From contig OY978527.1 of NCBI GenBank assembly GCA_963854835.1, positions 30,484,047 to 30,548,046 of the forward strand: a DNA stretch of 64,000 nucleotides, read 5' to 3'. The translations under genes and the position numbers were made by a program. The stretch comes from Megamerina dolium (Eukaryota; Arthropoda; Insecta; Diptera; Megamerinidae). Below the pieces are notes generated by a model. The model ran no database searches. It was not told where the DNA came from and was given only the letters and a program-made list of their open reading frames with translations. Below are positions 48,301 through 57,394 of the stretch, piece after piece (the first letter of the stretch is position 1; each line of letters opens with the position of its first letter).

Positions 48301-51300
48301 ATTGAATCACCGGAAAGATAGCATGCAGAGTTGTATTTTCTAACATTATGACATGTTCTGACCGTTTGTGAATCACCTAAGTATTTCATTTTCGGTCTAA
48401 ATTGATAAATTTGTAGTACAAAAATGGCAAACGAGGGTTCGTTTGTTCAAAGAGTTCAAATTGGAGCTTGGCATCTCCTGTGTGGATGCCAAGCTCTGGG
48501 CAGAAGAAGGTTCACTGCATTCGGATTGGGTAATACTAATAAGCTCAAGGGTTACAAGAACGCTGGAATAAGCGTACTATTGAGTTAAAATGAATCTATA
48601 TTGAGAAATGAAAGATATTTTATTGAATCACCGGAAAGATAGCATGCAGAGTTGTATTTTCTAACATTATGACATGTTCTGACCGTTTGTGAATCACCTA
48701 AGTATTTCATTTTCGGTCTAAATTGATAAATTTGTAGTACAAAAATGGCAAACGAGGGTTCGTTTGTTCAAAGAGTTCAAATTGGAGGCAATTCAAGTTA
48801 TACGAGGATTACCTTTTATATTTTTTTAAAGTATGAAAATGCTGTTTTATTTTTTTTTAAAGTATTCTCCATGAAGGTTTATACACTTTTGCCACTACGA
48901 CTAAGACACCTCCAAAATATGATTTTTGTTGGGTTTGGTTCGTCTTGGAAGCCCTACACGGTCGATTACTGTTTTGTTTCGGGCTAATACGCATATATCC
49001 CTGATTCGTCACCTGTCACGATCTTATAAACGTCTTTCTAAGCACCGCGATCGAATTATGCGGGATCCAACTTGAACAAATCTTTCTGCAAACCAAGTGT
49101 TTACAGTATGTCACGTGACCATTTTTCATTCTCAGTTCATGCACAGCATCGATGGTTTCTGGCACAATGACCGATCGATCTTCACGAAATTCGTCCTGGA
49201 GCGAACGGCGACCACTCTTGAATTCATTAAACCAGTTATAAATTGTCTGGAGGGTTGGTGCTTCATCGCCAAATGCCGCACGAAAACGATCGAAGCACTG
49301 TTGTTGAGATAATTCACTTTGAAAATCGTAAAAAATCATTGCTCGAAAATGTTCACGATTTAAATACATTTTTTGACTGAGAATAATGTCTCCAGTCACT
49401 AAACAACACAAATAGCGCTTGTACATCAAAACGTTTCGAGTACGTTTGTGCTAAAAAAAAAGTCGAATGTTTCCAATGGAAATGTCAGATTTGACGAAAA
49501 CGTACTAGATCATACTTTAAGAAAAAATATAAAAGGCAAAAATCATGAATTCATAAAATGCAGATTTTGGTCGAAAATGAAATTCAGAAACATGCTTGAT
49601 AATATACATACCTATACATACATTCAGATATGTTAAATAACTTTTTGTTTTAATGCTTTTTTTTTGCTGCTGCTGTTGTTGTTGTTGTTGTTATTTTTGG
49701 TTTTATAGCAACCTGGTAAATTGAATATGAAAAATTTTCAGTTAGTCAGCGAAGCTGTGGCAAAAATGAATTTCGGCAATGATTCCTTCCATCTGACTGC
49801 AGCTGATGCTGCTGAAAATGAAGAAAAGCAGCGTTACACAAATTTCGAGCAATTGCAATTAGATGCTGATGAAGACGATTCCGAAGAACTGGCTGAATAC
49901 GAGCAGATATATGAGAATGAAGGTTAAATTCAAACTGCCACTGTCGTTTATTTGCAAATACATTTTACGTATTCGTTTACATTAGATTGCACTGAATCGG
50001 ACAGTTGCATCAGTTCAACTGAACGAAAGGCACGACAGCAGCAAAATGCATTCTATAAAAATAATAAAAAACCATTAACAAATAAAAAAACGAAAAAAAA
50101 GAAGATTGCAATTCCTGTGCAGACACCACGAGTTCCAGTTTTTGGGTCATATGTGAGTCCACCAGAAGTTCCACATCATTATCAAAGGATTGCGTCAATT
50201 GAAAAAAGTAAAATATTTCTAATAATATGTTAAATTACTTTCTCACCTTTCTTTTGTTTTTGTAAGAAAAATTATCAGATGCCGGCTTGAGCGATTTAAA
50301 GAAAAATGACAAATCTCCCGAGGTAAAATTTATTCTATTCGACGGCTGCTTGAATTGTTAATTATTATTTAGTTCAATTTGTTTCAGTATTCAATGGTAT
50401 CTGACCCACCAGCCGCTGGTTTATTTGGACCAGAGAATTTGACTGAATTCAGTATGAATACAAAGTGTTTAAAGGAATTTGAGAAAAATGAAAAACGCCG
50501 TCTTAAGGAAGAGAACGCCAGACTACGAAAATTGCAAGAAAAGGAAAAGGAACAGGAGAAAAAACTGAAACGAAAACTCAAACAAAATGCTAAATCCTTA
50601 GCCGAAAACACAACAGAATCTCAATTTGGCAAATTAATTATTTCGGATAAGGAAGAGATTCCAATATTTCTTATAAAATGTGTTGAATTCATTGAAAAGG
50701 AAGGATTGGACTCTGAGGGTATTTATCGAGTTCCAGGGAGTCGTGCTCACGTTGATATGCTATTTCAAAAATTTGAAGAAGGTATGAATCGAGATATCGT
50801 TCACGTTTTTATTGGTTTTTAATATTTTCACCGTGTACGCAAGTGCAAGAGTACATTCATTTTGTTCAAATGTTTGTAACCACTTGAAAGGAGCAAGAAG
50901 AAAAGTATATATTCTTGATCAGCGTTTGCGCCGGCTCACCGCGAATCGACCACGACCGTTTTCGCTTGATGTTGTCGCAAGTGACCCACTTTTCATCACC
51001 ATTCACAGATGGAAATTCGGTCCATGAGTTTTTTTTTTGCGTTAACTCGTGTGGTACCCATACATCGAGCTTCTTTTTGTATCCAGCCTTATTTAAATGG
51101 TTCCGAACGCTTTTTTTGTGCAATGTTTAGCTCCTGGACAATAGAAACAGTGCTTACATGACGGTCAGACTCGACGATTTCCATTATATTATATATATAA
51201 ATTACCGGAACGGAATCGACGAAACCAAAATTGCATGTGATTGGCCTGTTACAGTATCAGGACCATAAACACTATTCACATTTTCAGCCGTCTGGCTTGC

Positions 51301-54300
51301 GTTTTCGCCTTTATCGAAGAAAAATTGTAAAATATGGCGTATTTTCTCTTTATTGGTGTCCATCTTTGACGCGTGCTCACACAATACTGAGTCAAGCAAT
51401 CACAAAACTGCCTGAAAAGTTTATTTAGTGCGAAATCCTATCTTGCTAACGCTTATACAACGCGAGATACAGATTACTAAAGCCATTTATTGGAAAAATA
51501 ATGGATTTCTTTTTACTAAACCTTATATAGTTACATAGTTAATAATGGAGAATGATTTCGAACATACAATCATCGCGGTAGTGTGTGGTGTACGTCATCC
51601 TGGGTCACCAATTTTCGAATACGAAATCCAATATATAGTAGTGGAGATTATCGAAAATTAAACTCGATAAAGAACAGAGCAGAAGTGTGGGATGAAACCA
51701 ACCAAATAATCTGCTGAATGTACAAGGCCGTCATCAGACCAATACTTTTGTATTGAATGCATTTGTATTGATTTGGTGGACGGCGCTTAATAAATTCTCA
51801 CATAGGAAGCCTCTAGAAAGAATACATTGAGCAGCATGTGTTCTAATAACACGAGCACTTGGTACAACACCGTCGTTGTCTCGACGTGTTTCCAAACCTC
51901 ACGCCAGTTTATTTGCAAGTCAAACAGATGGCAAACAATTCAACTGTAAGACTTAAAGGTCTTCATCAACGGTCATCCAATACCATAGGCCACGCCAGTA
52001 TTCTAAATAACTTCATCATAAAATCTTGACTTGATTGTATCAAGCCCCTACACATTTTCGATCAGGAATACCACGCTGCTGGGATTTTTACCGAATCATA
52101 CTACATTCTTTTCATGTGGCTTTAAGCTTGATAAAACGGTGGGAGAGAAACCTTGATTTATTTTACCTCACCGACCGCTGTATTGTATTTCAGGCGGAGG
52201 TCAAAGCTATTCACACTGCCAAACTGCTATAAATTTTAAATCTAATATCTCTTTGGACTGCCGCAGATCATTTAAAGAGATCGCAGGTTGTGGACCAATT
52301 TAATAAAAATAATTCAAGGAAACTCCCTGAACTGAACAAATGAGAAATTCTACCGTTGTAAGTGCGGTCACAAGCCTCATAGGGAATCTTGCTATTAGGA
52401 TTGGTTTAGGCCACCTGGCAAACGATTTCAGTGGGGCATCTAATGAATTTTGTAAATAGCTTTGGTGGGTCAATGGGTAGGAACTGAGCACTATCCGCTT
52501 TGTATAACAATGGGTCTTTTGGTTTAAGTGAACTCTCTCACAGAGGGAGCTGCTGTACTAAACACCTAATCTTTTCGAGCATTTGAGGCCGTTTGCTTTC
52601 TAAGGCTGCAATAGTTGGTGGTTTGTTCGCGGTGATCAGTGATTTCAAATAACCACACAAACTCTAGTGCAAATGCGCCAAATCAGATGATATTGGAGCC
52701 TTTTGTATAGGTCTATTTCTGAAGATAATCTAGTCTCGGAATACTTCCTTCAATAAATCGTCGGTTTCGTGGGCAGTATGACATGTGGCAAAAGAAACGA
52801 ATTGAAATTTCAAGTGCTAATGAGCCGTATATTTTATTCACTTACCATTAATTCAAATAGTGACATACGAGGTGGCGGCAAGCGAGCTACAGGATGTTCT
52901 ACTTTTCTTTTACCATGGTAGTAGTATATCTAGTTCCATCAGGGGTCCATCAGTATAGGCTTGCCAAATATGGATACTGGAGAAAATGCTGCGAAAGCAT
53001 CCTTAAAAAACCCGACGGCTCTGCTACAGTCGATTCTAAGGAATGTTTTACTGGATTTTTAGTGGAGGCAATTCTTCCCTATGAAGGCTCTACTTATAGA
53101 AACATGACGTTTTGTTAGTCCGCCTTTGTTTTTCCGGACTGTCTTTATTAGATCTCGGGTTCAATCCCCGACTTTTCTTTTGTACGTTACCCACCTGTCA
53201 ACAAGCAAAGTTTCTAAAAAGAGCTCTGTGACAAAGCTCAGAAAAAGCTACATCACAAGGATTCGGAACTGGTTATTATTAGAAGGTCCCTTCTAATACT
53301 GTCCACAAAAATCCCTTTGGGGCCTATAAGTGCCAGATATTTATCTTATTTTAATACTATGTTGTATCATCGCCTTCATTCCAAGGTACATCTTCCAATT
53401 TTCTTTCAATACTGATATCGTGGATGTCGCAGAGTATCGAGGTAGGAAGGTCAACATGTTTTTTAGCTTATTATTTAGAACTGTTTATAGCGGCGGCGAA
53501 GTTTCATGTGTCATATTCTCTGCTGTCAGCTTTCTCCAAATCCGTTAACAAGGCGCGATAGTGAGCGCGTCGACTTTGGGGGTGTCGTTTCGCGAGGGAC
53601 CTACTTATATTAACCGGTTCCGAACGGCAGAACTCTAGTGACATCGCTTTTCATAGCAAAGTATTACTGCCGGACGAATTGCCGGCCCTAGGAACCAGAA
53701 CGCCAACGCACTAACCGCTGGCGTATGGCAACCACATTTGTATTTCTTATTAAAGTGGAAATTTGACTTCTTTCTTTTTTAGAGAAAATAGCGTTTCAAT
53801 GAATATATTTTTGGTGTAGCGAATCTTGCGTTTCGACATTATCGACTAAAATGTTTGAAAATAAAATTAAACCATTAAAAAAAAAAAATGAAATAAGAAA
53901 AGATATTTGAGATTATGATATTGATATTTAAATTTATTTATAGATTCTCATACAGTAATTGATATGCTCGATATTCCAGTCAATGCTGTTGCGACAGCAT
54001 TGAAGGATTTCTTTTCCAAACGTCTGCCTCCATTATTCAGCAAAGATATTATAAAAGAATTGGAAGAGATTGCAGGTGCGCATACATTCATTATAATACG
54101 ATTTTATTAATTACACTGCTTTGCAAAATTGACAAAAAATTCATATAGATTTAATGCCACAACATTTTGCTTATGTATTTTGGCTCGCTAAACTTGAAAA
54201 TCACATTACAGCAATTATTTATGAATAGATTAGATTTTCTTGATCATTATCTTGTTATCTTGAGATAATTTAACTCGAAGTATTGCGTAAAATGAAAAGA

Positions 54301-54888
54301 AGAAGGTTATTTCTTGAAAATCTATCCATAAAAATGTGATTTCCGAGTTTAGCGGACGAAAATACATAAGAACAATATGAGAAATGCTGTAAAAATCAGT
54401 GTTATGGTCCACTGTATTTCATTATTATAATAATTTTGTTTATTGATTCGTAGGTTCTAGAGGAATATGTTCGTCAAAATTGAATGTAGAAGTAAAAACG
54501 GATAGAAGTTGTCGACTAATATCATTAAAGTCGTTATTGCAGAAACTCCAACCCACTAATTTTGCCATTCTAAAATATATTTTTCAACATTTCGTACAGT
54601 AAGTCCATTGAATATGCAATCTATGATTTGTGATGGCAATTGTGGCTAATTGTAATGTTCGTTTCATTTCAATATGAATTATATTATAGTGTATCTGAAA
54701 ATTCAAAACTCAACAGTATGGATAGCAAGAACTTGGCGATCTGCTGGTGGCCAACTTTAATTCCTATCGACTTTACGGATATGGGACATTTTGAACAATT
54801 GCGACCCTACCTAGAGGATATCGTCCAAACTATGATCGATCAATTTCCCTATTTGTTTTGTGGCAAAGACGCTTTTGTTATGGTATAA
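29240..54888 (+). CDS. RhoGAPp190: RhoGAPp190, p190-type Rho GTPase-activating protein
   Basis: Eighteen coding exons: 29240-29389, 29458-30590, 31878-32171, 32236-32612, 32685-33267, 33322-33500, 33585-33827, 38210-38278, 40173-40298, 40376-40420, 43368-43525, 49709-49922, 49986-50207, 50267-50322, 50388-50781, 53944-54075, 54454-54598, 54690-54888. They total 4,719 nt (1,572 residues) with matching phases and GT-AG borders, close to the Drosophila protein. It turns off Rho1 by stimulating GTP hydrolysis; in flies it restrains Rho signalling for axon stability. Domains: N-terminal GTPase-like domain with P-loop [12 protein letters not shown]-repeat region (about 250-530), two pseudoGTPase-like regions and a C-terminal RhoGAP domain. 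The start ATG lies 21 nt after an acceptor, so a leader exon is upstream. Introns after exons 7, 8, 10, 11 and 15 are inflated by transposons. Confidence 0.95.
30591..31877. other. RhoGAPp190 intron 2 with a LINE RNase H relic
   Basis: About 30960-31330 on the minus strand encodes RNase H-like pieces of a [15 protein letters not shown] (catalytic aspartate box), [18 protein letters not shown] and [11 protein letters not shown]. It is broken by stops. The rest is AT-rich without features. Confidence 0.6.
31878..33827 (+). CDS. RhoGAPp190: RhoGAPp190 exons 3-7: pseudoGTPase-like middle region
   Basis: Five exons with short introns. [19 protein letters not shown] (about 32440) and [19 protein letters not shown] (about 33010) look like the beta-1 strand and degenerate P-loop of the two pseudoGTPase domains known in p190 proteins; neither has a GKS/T, as expected for folds that no longer bind nucleotide. 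Exon 7 ends in a low-complexity [10 protein letters not shown] segment, a possible SH3 ligand. Confidence 0.88.
33843..33921. repeat. (TA)n microsatellite at the start of intron 7
   Basis: About 38 TA units only 15 nt after the exon 7 donor at 33828. Confidence 0.96.
34340..35250 (+). mobile_element. Non-LTR element fragment (endonuclease to RT start)
   Basis: Plus strand: [20 protein letters not shown] and [13 protein letters not shown] (endonuclease C-terminus, 34400-34555), then a basic linker, then KGIICLF-like RT entry near 35070 ([14 protein letters not shown]). It is the same kind of element as 9668-12006 in opposite orientation. Inside RhoGAPp190 intron 7. Stops and shifts throughout. 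Confidence 0.65.
35400..35945 (+). mobile_element. LINE RNase H and C-terminal fragment
   Basis: Contains RNase H pieces near 35490-35560 ([20 protein letters not shown]) and the zinc-knuckle-like tail [12 protein letters not shown] near 35750. It is homologous to 56395-56937, sharing CTGAATTCATCAGTAG and CCGGAACTGCGGC.ACGAAG. Confidence 0.65.
36305..36355. repeat. (TA)n microsatellite
   Basis: About 25 TA units just left of the mariner insertion in RhoGAPp190 intron 7. Confidence 0.95.
36403..37606 (+). mobile_element. Mariner transposon, full-length ends, defective transposase
   Basis: A 1,204-bp element with 31-bp inverted repeats that match perfectly by eye (TACCAGGTGTACAAGCTTAA... at each end), flanked by TA. 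The transposase starts at 36575 ([14 protein letters not shown]), shifts frame after about 15 codons, has a stop near 36697, then runs 36750-37229 with [16 protein letters not shown] and [13 protein letters not shown] (first aspartate). It continues from 37228 with [18 protein letters not shown] (second aspartate), [16 protein letters not shown] (third) and, after another shift, [10 protein letters not shown] to the end. About seven residues between the second and third aspartates are missing, so the D,D34D spacing is broken. Inside RhoGAPp190 intron 7. Confidence 0.93.
38322..38542 (+). repeat. Left 221-bp inverted repeat of the Minos-like element
   Basis: Starts CAGTATTGTGCAAAACTTAA. Direct-repeat cores (GCAAAACTTAAGCAACT) lie near 38331 and at the inner end near 38526. 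Confidence 0.95.
38680..39755 (+). CDS. DD34E transposase of the Minos-like element
   Basis: Two exons, 38680-39071 and 39128-39755, give 339 residues (335 if the second methionine is used). The 56-nt intron has GTATGT and TTTTTCCAG ends; reading through it would end the protein at 39165. Domains: paired-like helix-turn-helix ([20 protein letters not shown]), an AT-hook-like GGRPQK, a second helix-turn-helix ([20 protein letters not shown]), then catalytic [22 protein letters not shown] and [12 protein letters not shown]. The second aspartate and the glutamate are separated by 34 residues. It encodes a cut-and-paste transposase that binds the inner and outer repeats. Drosophila hydei Minos also has a roughly 60-bp intron, as I recall. 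Confidence 0.93.
39757..39977 (-). repeat. Right 221-bp inverted repeat of the Minos-like element
   Basis: Reverse complement of the left repeat with no difference seen. It begins 1 nt after the transposase stop codon, so the transcript's 3' end lies inside the repeat. Confidence 0.95.
42160..42490 (-). mobile_element. LINE 3' end (C-terminal zinc-knuckle region and tail)
   Basis: Minus strand encodes [20 protein letters not shown] then [15 protein letters not shown], the cysteine-rich tail that follows RNase H in R1/LOA-type elements, ending in 3' UTR with CTCACCTACCTACC. A similar tail sequence is at 47190-47270. Confidence 0.75.
43025..43075 (-). other. tRNA-like sequence, possible SINE head or tRNA relic
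   Basis: On the minus strand TAGCTCAATTGGTGAG is an excellent pol III A box (tRNA D-arm), and GAGTTTGAACCGTGG just after it resembles a B box. The spacing is far too short for a working tRNA, so the anticodon arm is deleted or it is a degenerate SINE head. Confidence 0.45.
44263..44783. mobile_element. 521-bp MITE flanked by TAA
   Basis: Inverted ends TAGCCTAGACAGACGGCAGC and the complement, extending imperfectly through TTAAT.CGGATTACCG. Flanking TAA at 44260-44262 and 44784-44786 fits PIF/Harbinger, though the ends differ from the Harbinger family at 23.6-27.8 kb. No coding capacity. Inner sequence is rich in GAGTTAATTCGAATTAACTC-type palindromes. Confidence 0.85.
44790..45135 (+). mobile_element. 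LINE C-terminal fragment
   Basis: Plus strand: [17 protein letters not shown], then [20 protein letters not shown], the cysteine-histidine tail of LINE ORF2, followed by a charged end and stop at 45136. The MITE at 44263-44783 abuts its left side. Confidence 0.7.
45209..45748 (+). mobile_element. Internally deleted mariner (540 bp)
   Basis: Inverted repeats TTAGGTGTAGTAAAAGGAAA and complement, flanked by TA at 45207-45208 and 45749-45750. The ORF 45354-45713 keeps only the DNA-binding part ([60 protein letters not shown]) and then runs straight into the 3' end. A longer copy in the opposite orientation is at 50866-51525. Confidence 0.9.
45782..46998 (-). mobile_element. Unclassified inverted-repeat element with an acidic ORF
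   Basis: Left AATAGTTAT...TTCGCGTAC (45783-45811) and right GTACGCGAAT..AACTATT (46972-46992) are inverted and bracket a minus-strand ORF. The left end also forms a 24-bp-arm hairpin with 45754-45777. Boundaries and target duplication are not certain. Confidence 0.45.
46238..46741 (-). CDS. Acidic protein, possibly a piggyBac-like N-terminus
   Basis: 167 codons from [20 protein letters not shown]. It is strongly acidic ([29 protein letters not shown]) with a tryptophan pair (TVWWSMPAK) before the frame is lost at about 46330. Acidic N-termini followed by a W-containing segment occur in piggyBac-type transposases, but no catalytic domain is present and I do not claim the family. A further acidic stretch ([14 protein letters not shown]) is encoded in another frame near 46170. 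Confidence 0.4.
   Translation of the reverse strand: MSEEFTVYLANLRRELTEEEEENIANYFNTHESDDDDGGMLQRPPSLMRDSAHRPEIDGGKEPTFGSDHEPIPSDQSDFGEDNAQPIPDPRFEEYVHGEAAVDMDPNVSRLDFSILVIEGNRGEKYCGQGKNDQTVWWSMPAKLLKPTTKQQQFMTIALLRHAPNTI
47190..48267 (+). mobile_element. LINE fragments: tail, RNase H and C-terminal knuckle
   Basis: 47190-47270 resembles the LINE 3' tail at 42220-42290. 47530-47925 encodes RNase [19 protein letters not shown] (catalytic glutamate), [13 protein letters not shown] (the usual D of DSQ is N here) and [17 protein letters not shown]. 48073-48267 encodes the tail [20 protein letters not shown]. Frameshifts separate the parts. Confidence 0.75.
48150..48787 (+). repeat. Perfect 317-bp tandem duplication
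   Basis: 48150-48466 is repeated at 48471-48787, offset 321 with a 4-bp spacer, with no difference seen. The unit begins GCATCTCCTGTGTGGATGCC and includes the LINE tail's end and downstream sequence up to GTTCAAATTGGAG. Confidence 0.93.
48880..49440 (-). mobile_element. Mariner transposase remnant (minus strand)
   Basis: The ORF 49429-49016 has the mariner N-terminus ([58 protein letters not shown]). After a gap at about 49020, TGDES.IYAY and FQDEPNPTK follow toward 48890, around the first catalytic aspartate. A different mariner lineage from 45209-45748. Confidence 0.85.
49709..50781 (+). CDS. RhoGAPp190: RhoGAPp190 exons 12-15: linker and start of RhoGAP domain
   Basis: Exon 12 ends in an acidic [19 protein letters not shown]; exon 13 has a lysine cluster ([13 protein letters not shown]) that could bind acidic lipids; exon 14 is only 56 nt. 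Exon 15 carries a charged coiled-coil-like stretch ([20 protein letters not shown]) and then [19 protein letters not shown] followed by GIYRVPGSR with the catalytic arginine finger. Confidence 0.92.
50866..51525 (-). mobile_element. Mariner remnant, longer relative of the 540-bp element
   Basis: Minus strand from about 51525: an inverted-repeat end close to TTAGGTGTAGTAAAAGGAAA, the ORF 51399-51202 ([20 protein letters not shown]), then [25 protein letters not shown] and [11 protein letters not shown] (first aspartate) to about 50870. The other terminal repeat is not found. It lies in RhoGAPp190 intron 15. Confidence 0.85.
51715..52680 (+). mobile_element. LINE fragment: RT C-terminus and RNase H
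   Basis: Plus strand: [12 protein letters not shown] (51720), then [53 protein letters not shown] (RNase H glutamate box, 52190) and [13 protein letters not shown] (52400). This is the usual order for an R1/LOA-type ORF2 C-terminus, with many frameshifts. In RhoGAPp190 intron 15. Confidence 0.75.
52681..53943. other. Remainder of RhoGAPp190 intron 15 with a tRNA-like repeat
   Basis: 52681-53140 and 53175-53540 show nothing recognisable. At 53154-53170 TCGGGTTCAATCCCCGA is a perfect tRNA T-arm (5-bp stem, 7-nt loop) without a matching tRNA body. 53540-53745 read on the minus strand has GTTAGTGCGTTGG and GGTTCCTAGGG, a weak A/B-box pair, and its tail matches positions 1-58: a candidate SINE. 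Confidence 0.35.
53944..54888 (+). CDS. RhoGAPp190: RhoGAPp190 exons 16-18: remainder of the RhoGAP domain
   Basis: Exons 53944-54075, 54454-54598 and 54690-54888. Seen: [20 protein letters not shown] (with the P..L.K.FL-like GAP helix), [18 protein letters not shown] and [13 protein letters not shown] (the N.LA...P pattern that positions the switch-binding helix). The protein ends [15 protein letters not shown]. Two of these exons are below 150 nt and easy to miss. Confidence 0.92.
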
Positions 54889-55945
54889 ATTAGGTAAATG
54901 AAAAATGATATTAAGTATGCATATTTCAATAAGTGTAAAACAGTTGAATAAATGTTAGGTTATCATTTACGTACTATTTACATACGAGTAATATTATTAT
55001 TGGCTTTGTTGTGTGAGCTCAAATAAGTAAATCAGGACAATGTCCCTAGTATATATATATATATGATTAATTTATGTTACAACTGTGTTAAACGTCTGCC
55101 CTTTAAGCTATAAATGTTTTAGTGTATGCTTAACAAATTGTGTAATACTATATTCCATACTACTTACTATATATGTATGTGTATTTTTAATATATTTGAC
55201 ATATTTTAATAGGTGTTATTTCTTACAAAAATTATATTAAAAACAAACAAAAAATACAAATATAACAAAAACAAAAAAAAAAATAATAATAATAATAAAA
55301 ACAAATACCATAAGATATATAGATATATGTAATGTGTATTGAATGTGTACAAATGTGGCACTGTAACAATGTAACAATGAACAAAAGATGTATTATTGTA
55401 TGTCTTATAAAATCAGATCAGATAAAAACGATACATAGATTAATTTGTATAAATGTGTGTCTAAGAAATTATATTCGTACTAAAATTAATAATAATAATA
55501 ATAATAATAATAATGATAACAATAATCTGATGTGGTGTAATGTTTTTTAAAAATTTTATGATAATGCGAATAATATACTTCTACAGAGAGTGACTGTCAT
55601 AACGCGCAAAATATCATTAAACAGAACAAATATAACAATGTGAAGCAAATAAAAACAAATAATTAATTGTGAATTGAACAAGTTGAATTTTATTCCTTTC
55701 TTTTCTTGGGGTAATGTATTATGTAGGTTTCCCTGTGGCTGTGTTATCACACGGTCTCGAACGATCAATAGTTAGAAGCGCAAATCCCCCGCAATTGCCG
55801 GATACTACGTGAGTAGTGACCATAAGTTCAAGTAAAATTGTTTTTAAATAAATTAATATAAAGTATTTACCGAAGATTTCGCAGAATTGCAAATTTTATG
55901 TATTGATTTCGTTAACAAATTCTTCATATACTTTGACAGCCATAT
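54889..55945. other. RhoGAPp190 3' UTR and spacer
   Basis: AT-rich. The first polyadenylation signal AATAAA is at 54947-54952; further AATAAT/ATAAAA runs to about 55650 may allow longer 3' ends. A (AAT)n stretch is at 55485-55515. No gene seen. Confidence 0.45.
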
Positions 55946-55951
55946 CGTTCC

Positions 55952-56337
55952 ATATCGTCGGTGCATATGAAAAGGCACGAGTGTTTTGACGGCGAAGAAG
56001 GGCGCGTAAAAAAATAAGACGGTGAAAAACGAGGCGTAAACATAATTAACGGCGAAGAAAGGCGCGTAAACATAGTTGACGGCGAAGAAAGACGCGTGAT
56101 CATATTACTATTTATCCGATCGATTGGTAATAATTAGTGTATTTCATACTTAATGTAATTTGCATTGTGAATTGGTTGAAGTGGTGGAAAGTGATAACCA
56201 CACCGCCATCAATTCTGTTTATGCGTCTTTTTCGCCGTCAACTATGTTTACGTGTCTTTCTTCGCCAACGATTTTTTCACGCATCTTTTTTCGTGCACAT
56301 TTTTAAGCGGCGCCTCCTTCGTATGCACCGACGATAT
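55952..56337. mobile_element. Foldback-like MITE built from 30-bp repeats
   Basis: Outer inverted ends ATATCGTCGGTGCATA (55952-55967 and complement ending 56337). Inside the left arm, four 30-bp units of the type GACGGCGAAGAAAGGCGCGT start at about 55989; inside the right arm about three units lie in the opposite orientation (56220-56300). A short AT-rich centre separates the arms. No coding capacity. Confidence 0.75.
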
Positions 56338-56394
56338 ATATTTTATATCCACATATTATACATTTTAAACGGACGAGAAGTAGGGATCACTTGG

Positions 56395-56937
56395 AGTTCA
56401 CCTGAATTCATCAGTAGTCCATAACTGCAGAACATCTCTTAACTAGGTATCCGAGCAGTTCAATATTCACCTTATATGGGTTCCAGGGTACAAAGAAGGG
56501 TACAACATTGCAGACGTTCTGATAAAGGGACTATTGGCGACGTGTAAATTCCTCCTAGCCTCGGAAGATTACGGAATTCGAATGTCAGATGGGAGTAGCA
56601 ACACTCATGTGCAACTACCCGATCAATCTGTCCAGTACTGAATCTAAAACGCACAAAATACTTACTAGCGCTTCGTGGGATTTATTACGGGATATTGCTT
56701 GGTAGGCATACACATAGGCTAAGCATCGCAGCACCTGGCTACCGCCGGAACTGCGGCGACGAAGAAGAACCAGAGTCTATGACTCACTTCCTGTAAGAGT
56801 GTCGGGGACTGGTTTGACGTAGAACGAACATTCTACGCTTCACCGAAGCTCGGGTTGGCTCCTTAGGTAAATTGGCTACCCCACCTGCGGCATCACAATG
56901 GACCTCACTTGGCCTAAGTGACCTAACCTAACCTAAC
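56395..56937 (+). mobile_element. LINE 3' end
   Basis: RNase H remnant (56455-56520), tail CRNCGDEEEPESMTHFL (56750-56800) and a 3' UTR ending GGCCTAAGTGACCTAACC with an ACCTA-repeat tail at 56917-56936. Homologous to 35400-35945. Confidence 0.75.
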
Positions 56938-57341
56938 AATGTCGGAATATCCTTATAACCTTAAAATTGCTCCAAGGAAAAAATTTTTGGGCAATGTTAT
57001 ATTACTTAATTTTTGTTTCGTCGAGATACATTACTTTTATTACACTAAACCACTTAAGTGAGAAGAATATAATTTAGCTATATTAAGAATTAATATTTCT
57101 TGGATTTCATCCACCATTTCTGGTGTAGTGACCTCAATTGGACGATTGGACGTTCGGGGTCACTTGTGTTGGTATAACTGTGCTGAAATTTAGTAAACTA
57201 GTTGTGGATGCTTCCGATCGATGGTGAAGTCTCTATAATCCCCTATACGTCCCTGTTGTTTGGTTTGCATGGTGGTTTTTCGTGTGTGATATGAGCACAC
57301 GAAGTTCACATTTTTCCATTTTTACAAAAGTGCTCGTGGGT
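56938..57341. other. Unassigned spacer
   Basis: Nothing recognised between the LINE tail and the left target duplication of RTE copy 2. Confidence 0.3.
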
Positions 57342-57394
57342 AGGTGTTTCAAATTACTTACTCACTTATGTGGCCATAACAACCGAATATCGAT

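Larger units (their letters stand above)
43526..49708. other. RhoGAPp190 intron 11, a 6-kb transposon trap
   Basis: Holds a MITE, LINE tails, a deleted mariner, an unclassified inverted-repeat element, a perfect 317-bp duplication and a mariner relic, all listed separately. 43530-44260 shows no recognisable feature. Confidence 0.6.

Noticed and set aside
53150..53172. Possible tRNA gene (perfect T-arm TCGGGTTCAATCCCCGA)
   Set aside because: No matching acceptor, D-arm or anticodon arm at proper spacing upstream; kept only as a tRNA-like fragment.
52894..53548. Two ORFs of 72-74 codons in RhoGAPp190 intron 15
   Set aside because: No family resemblance and no splice signals; chance frames.
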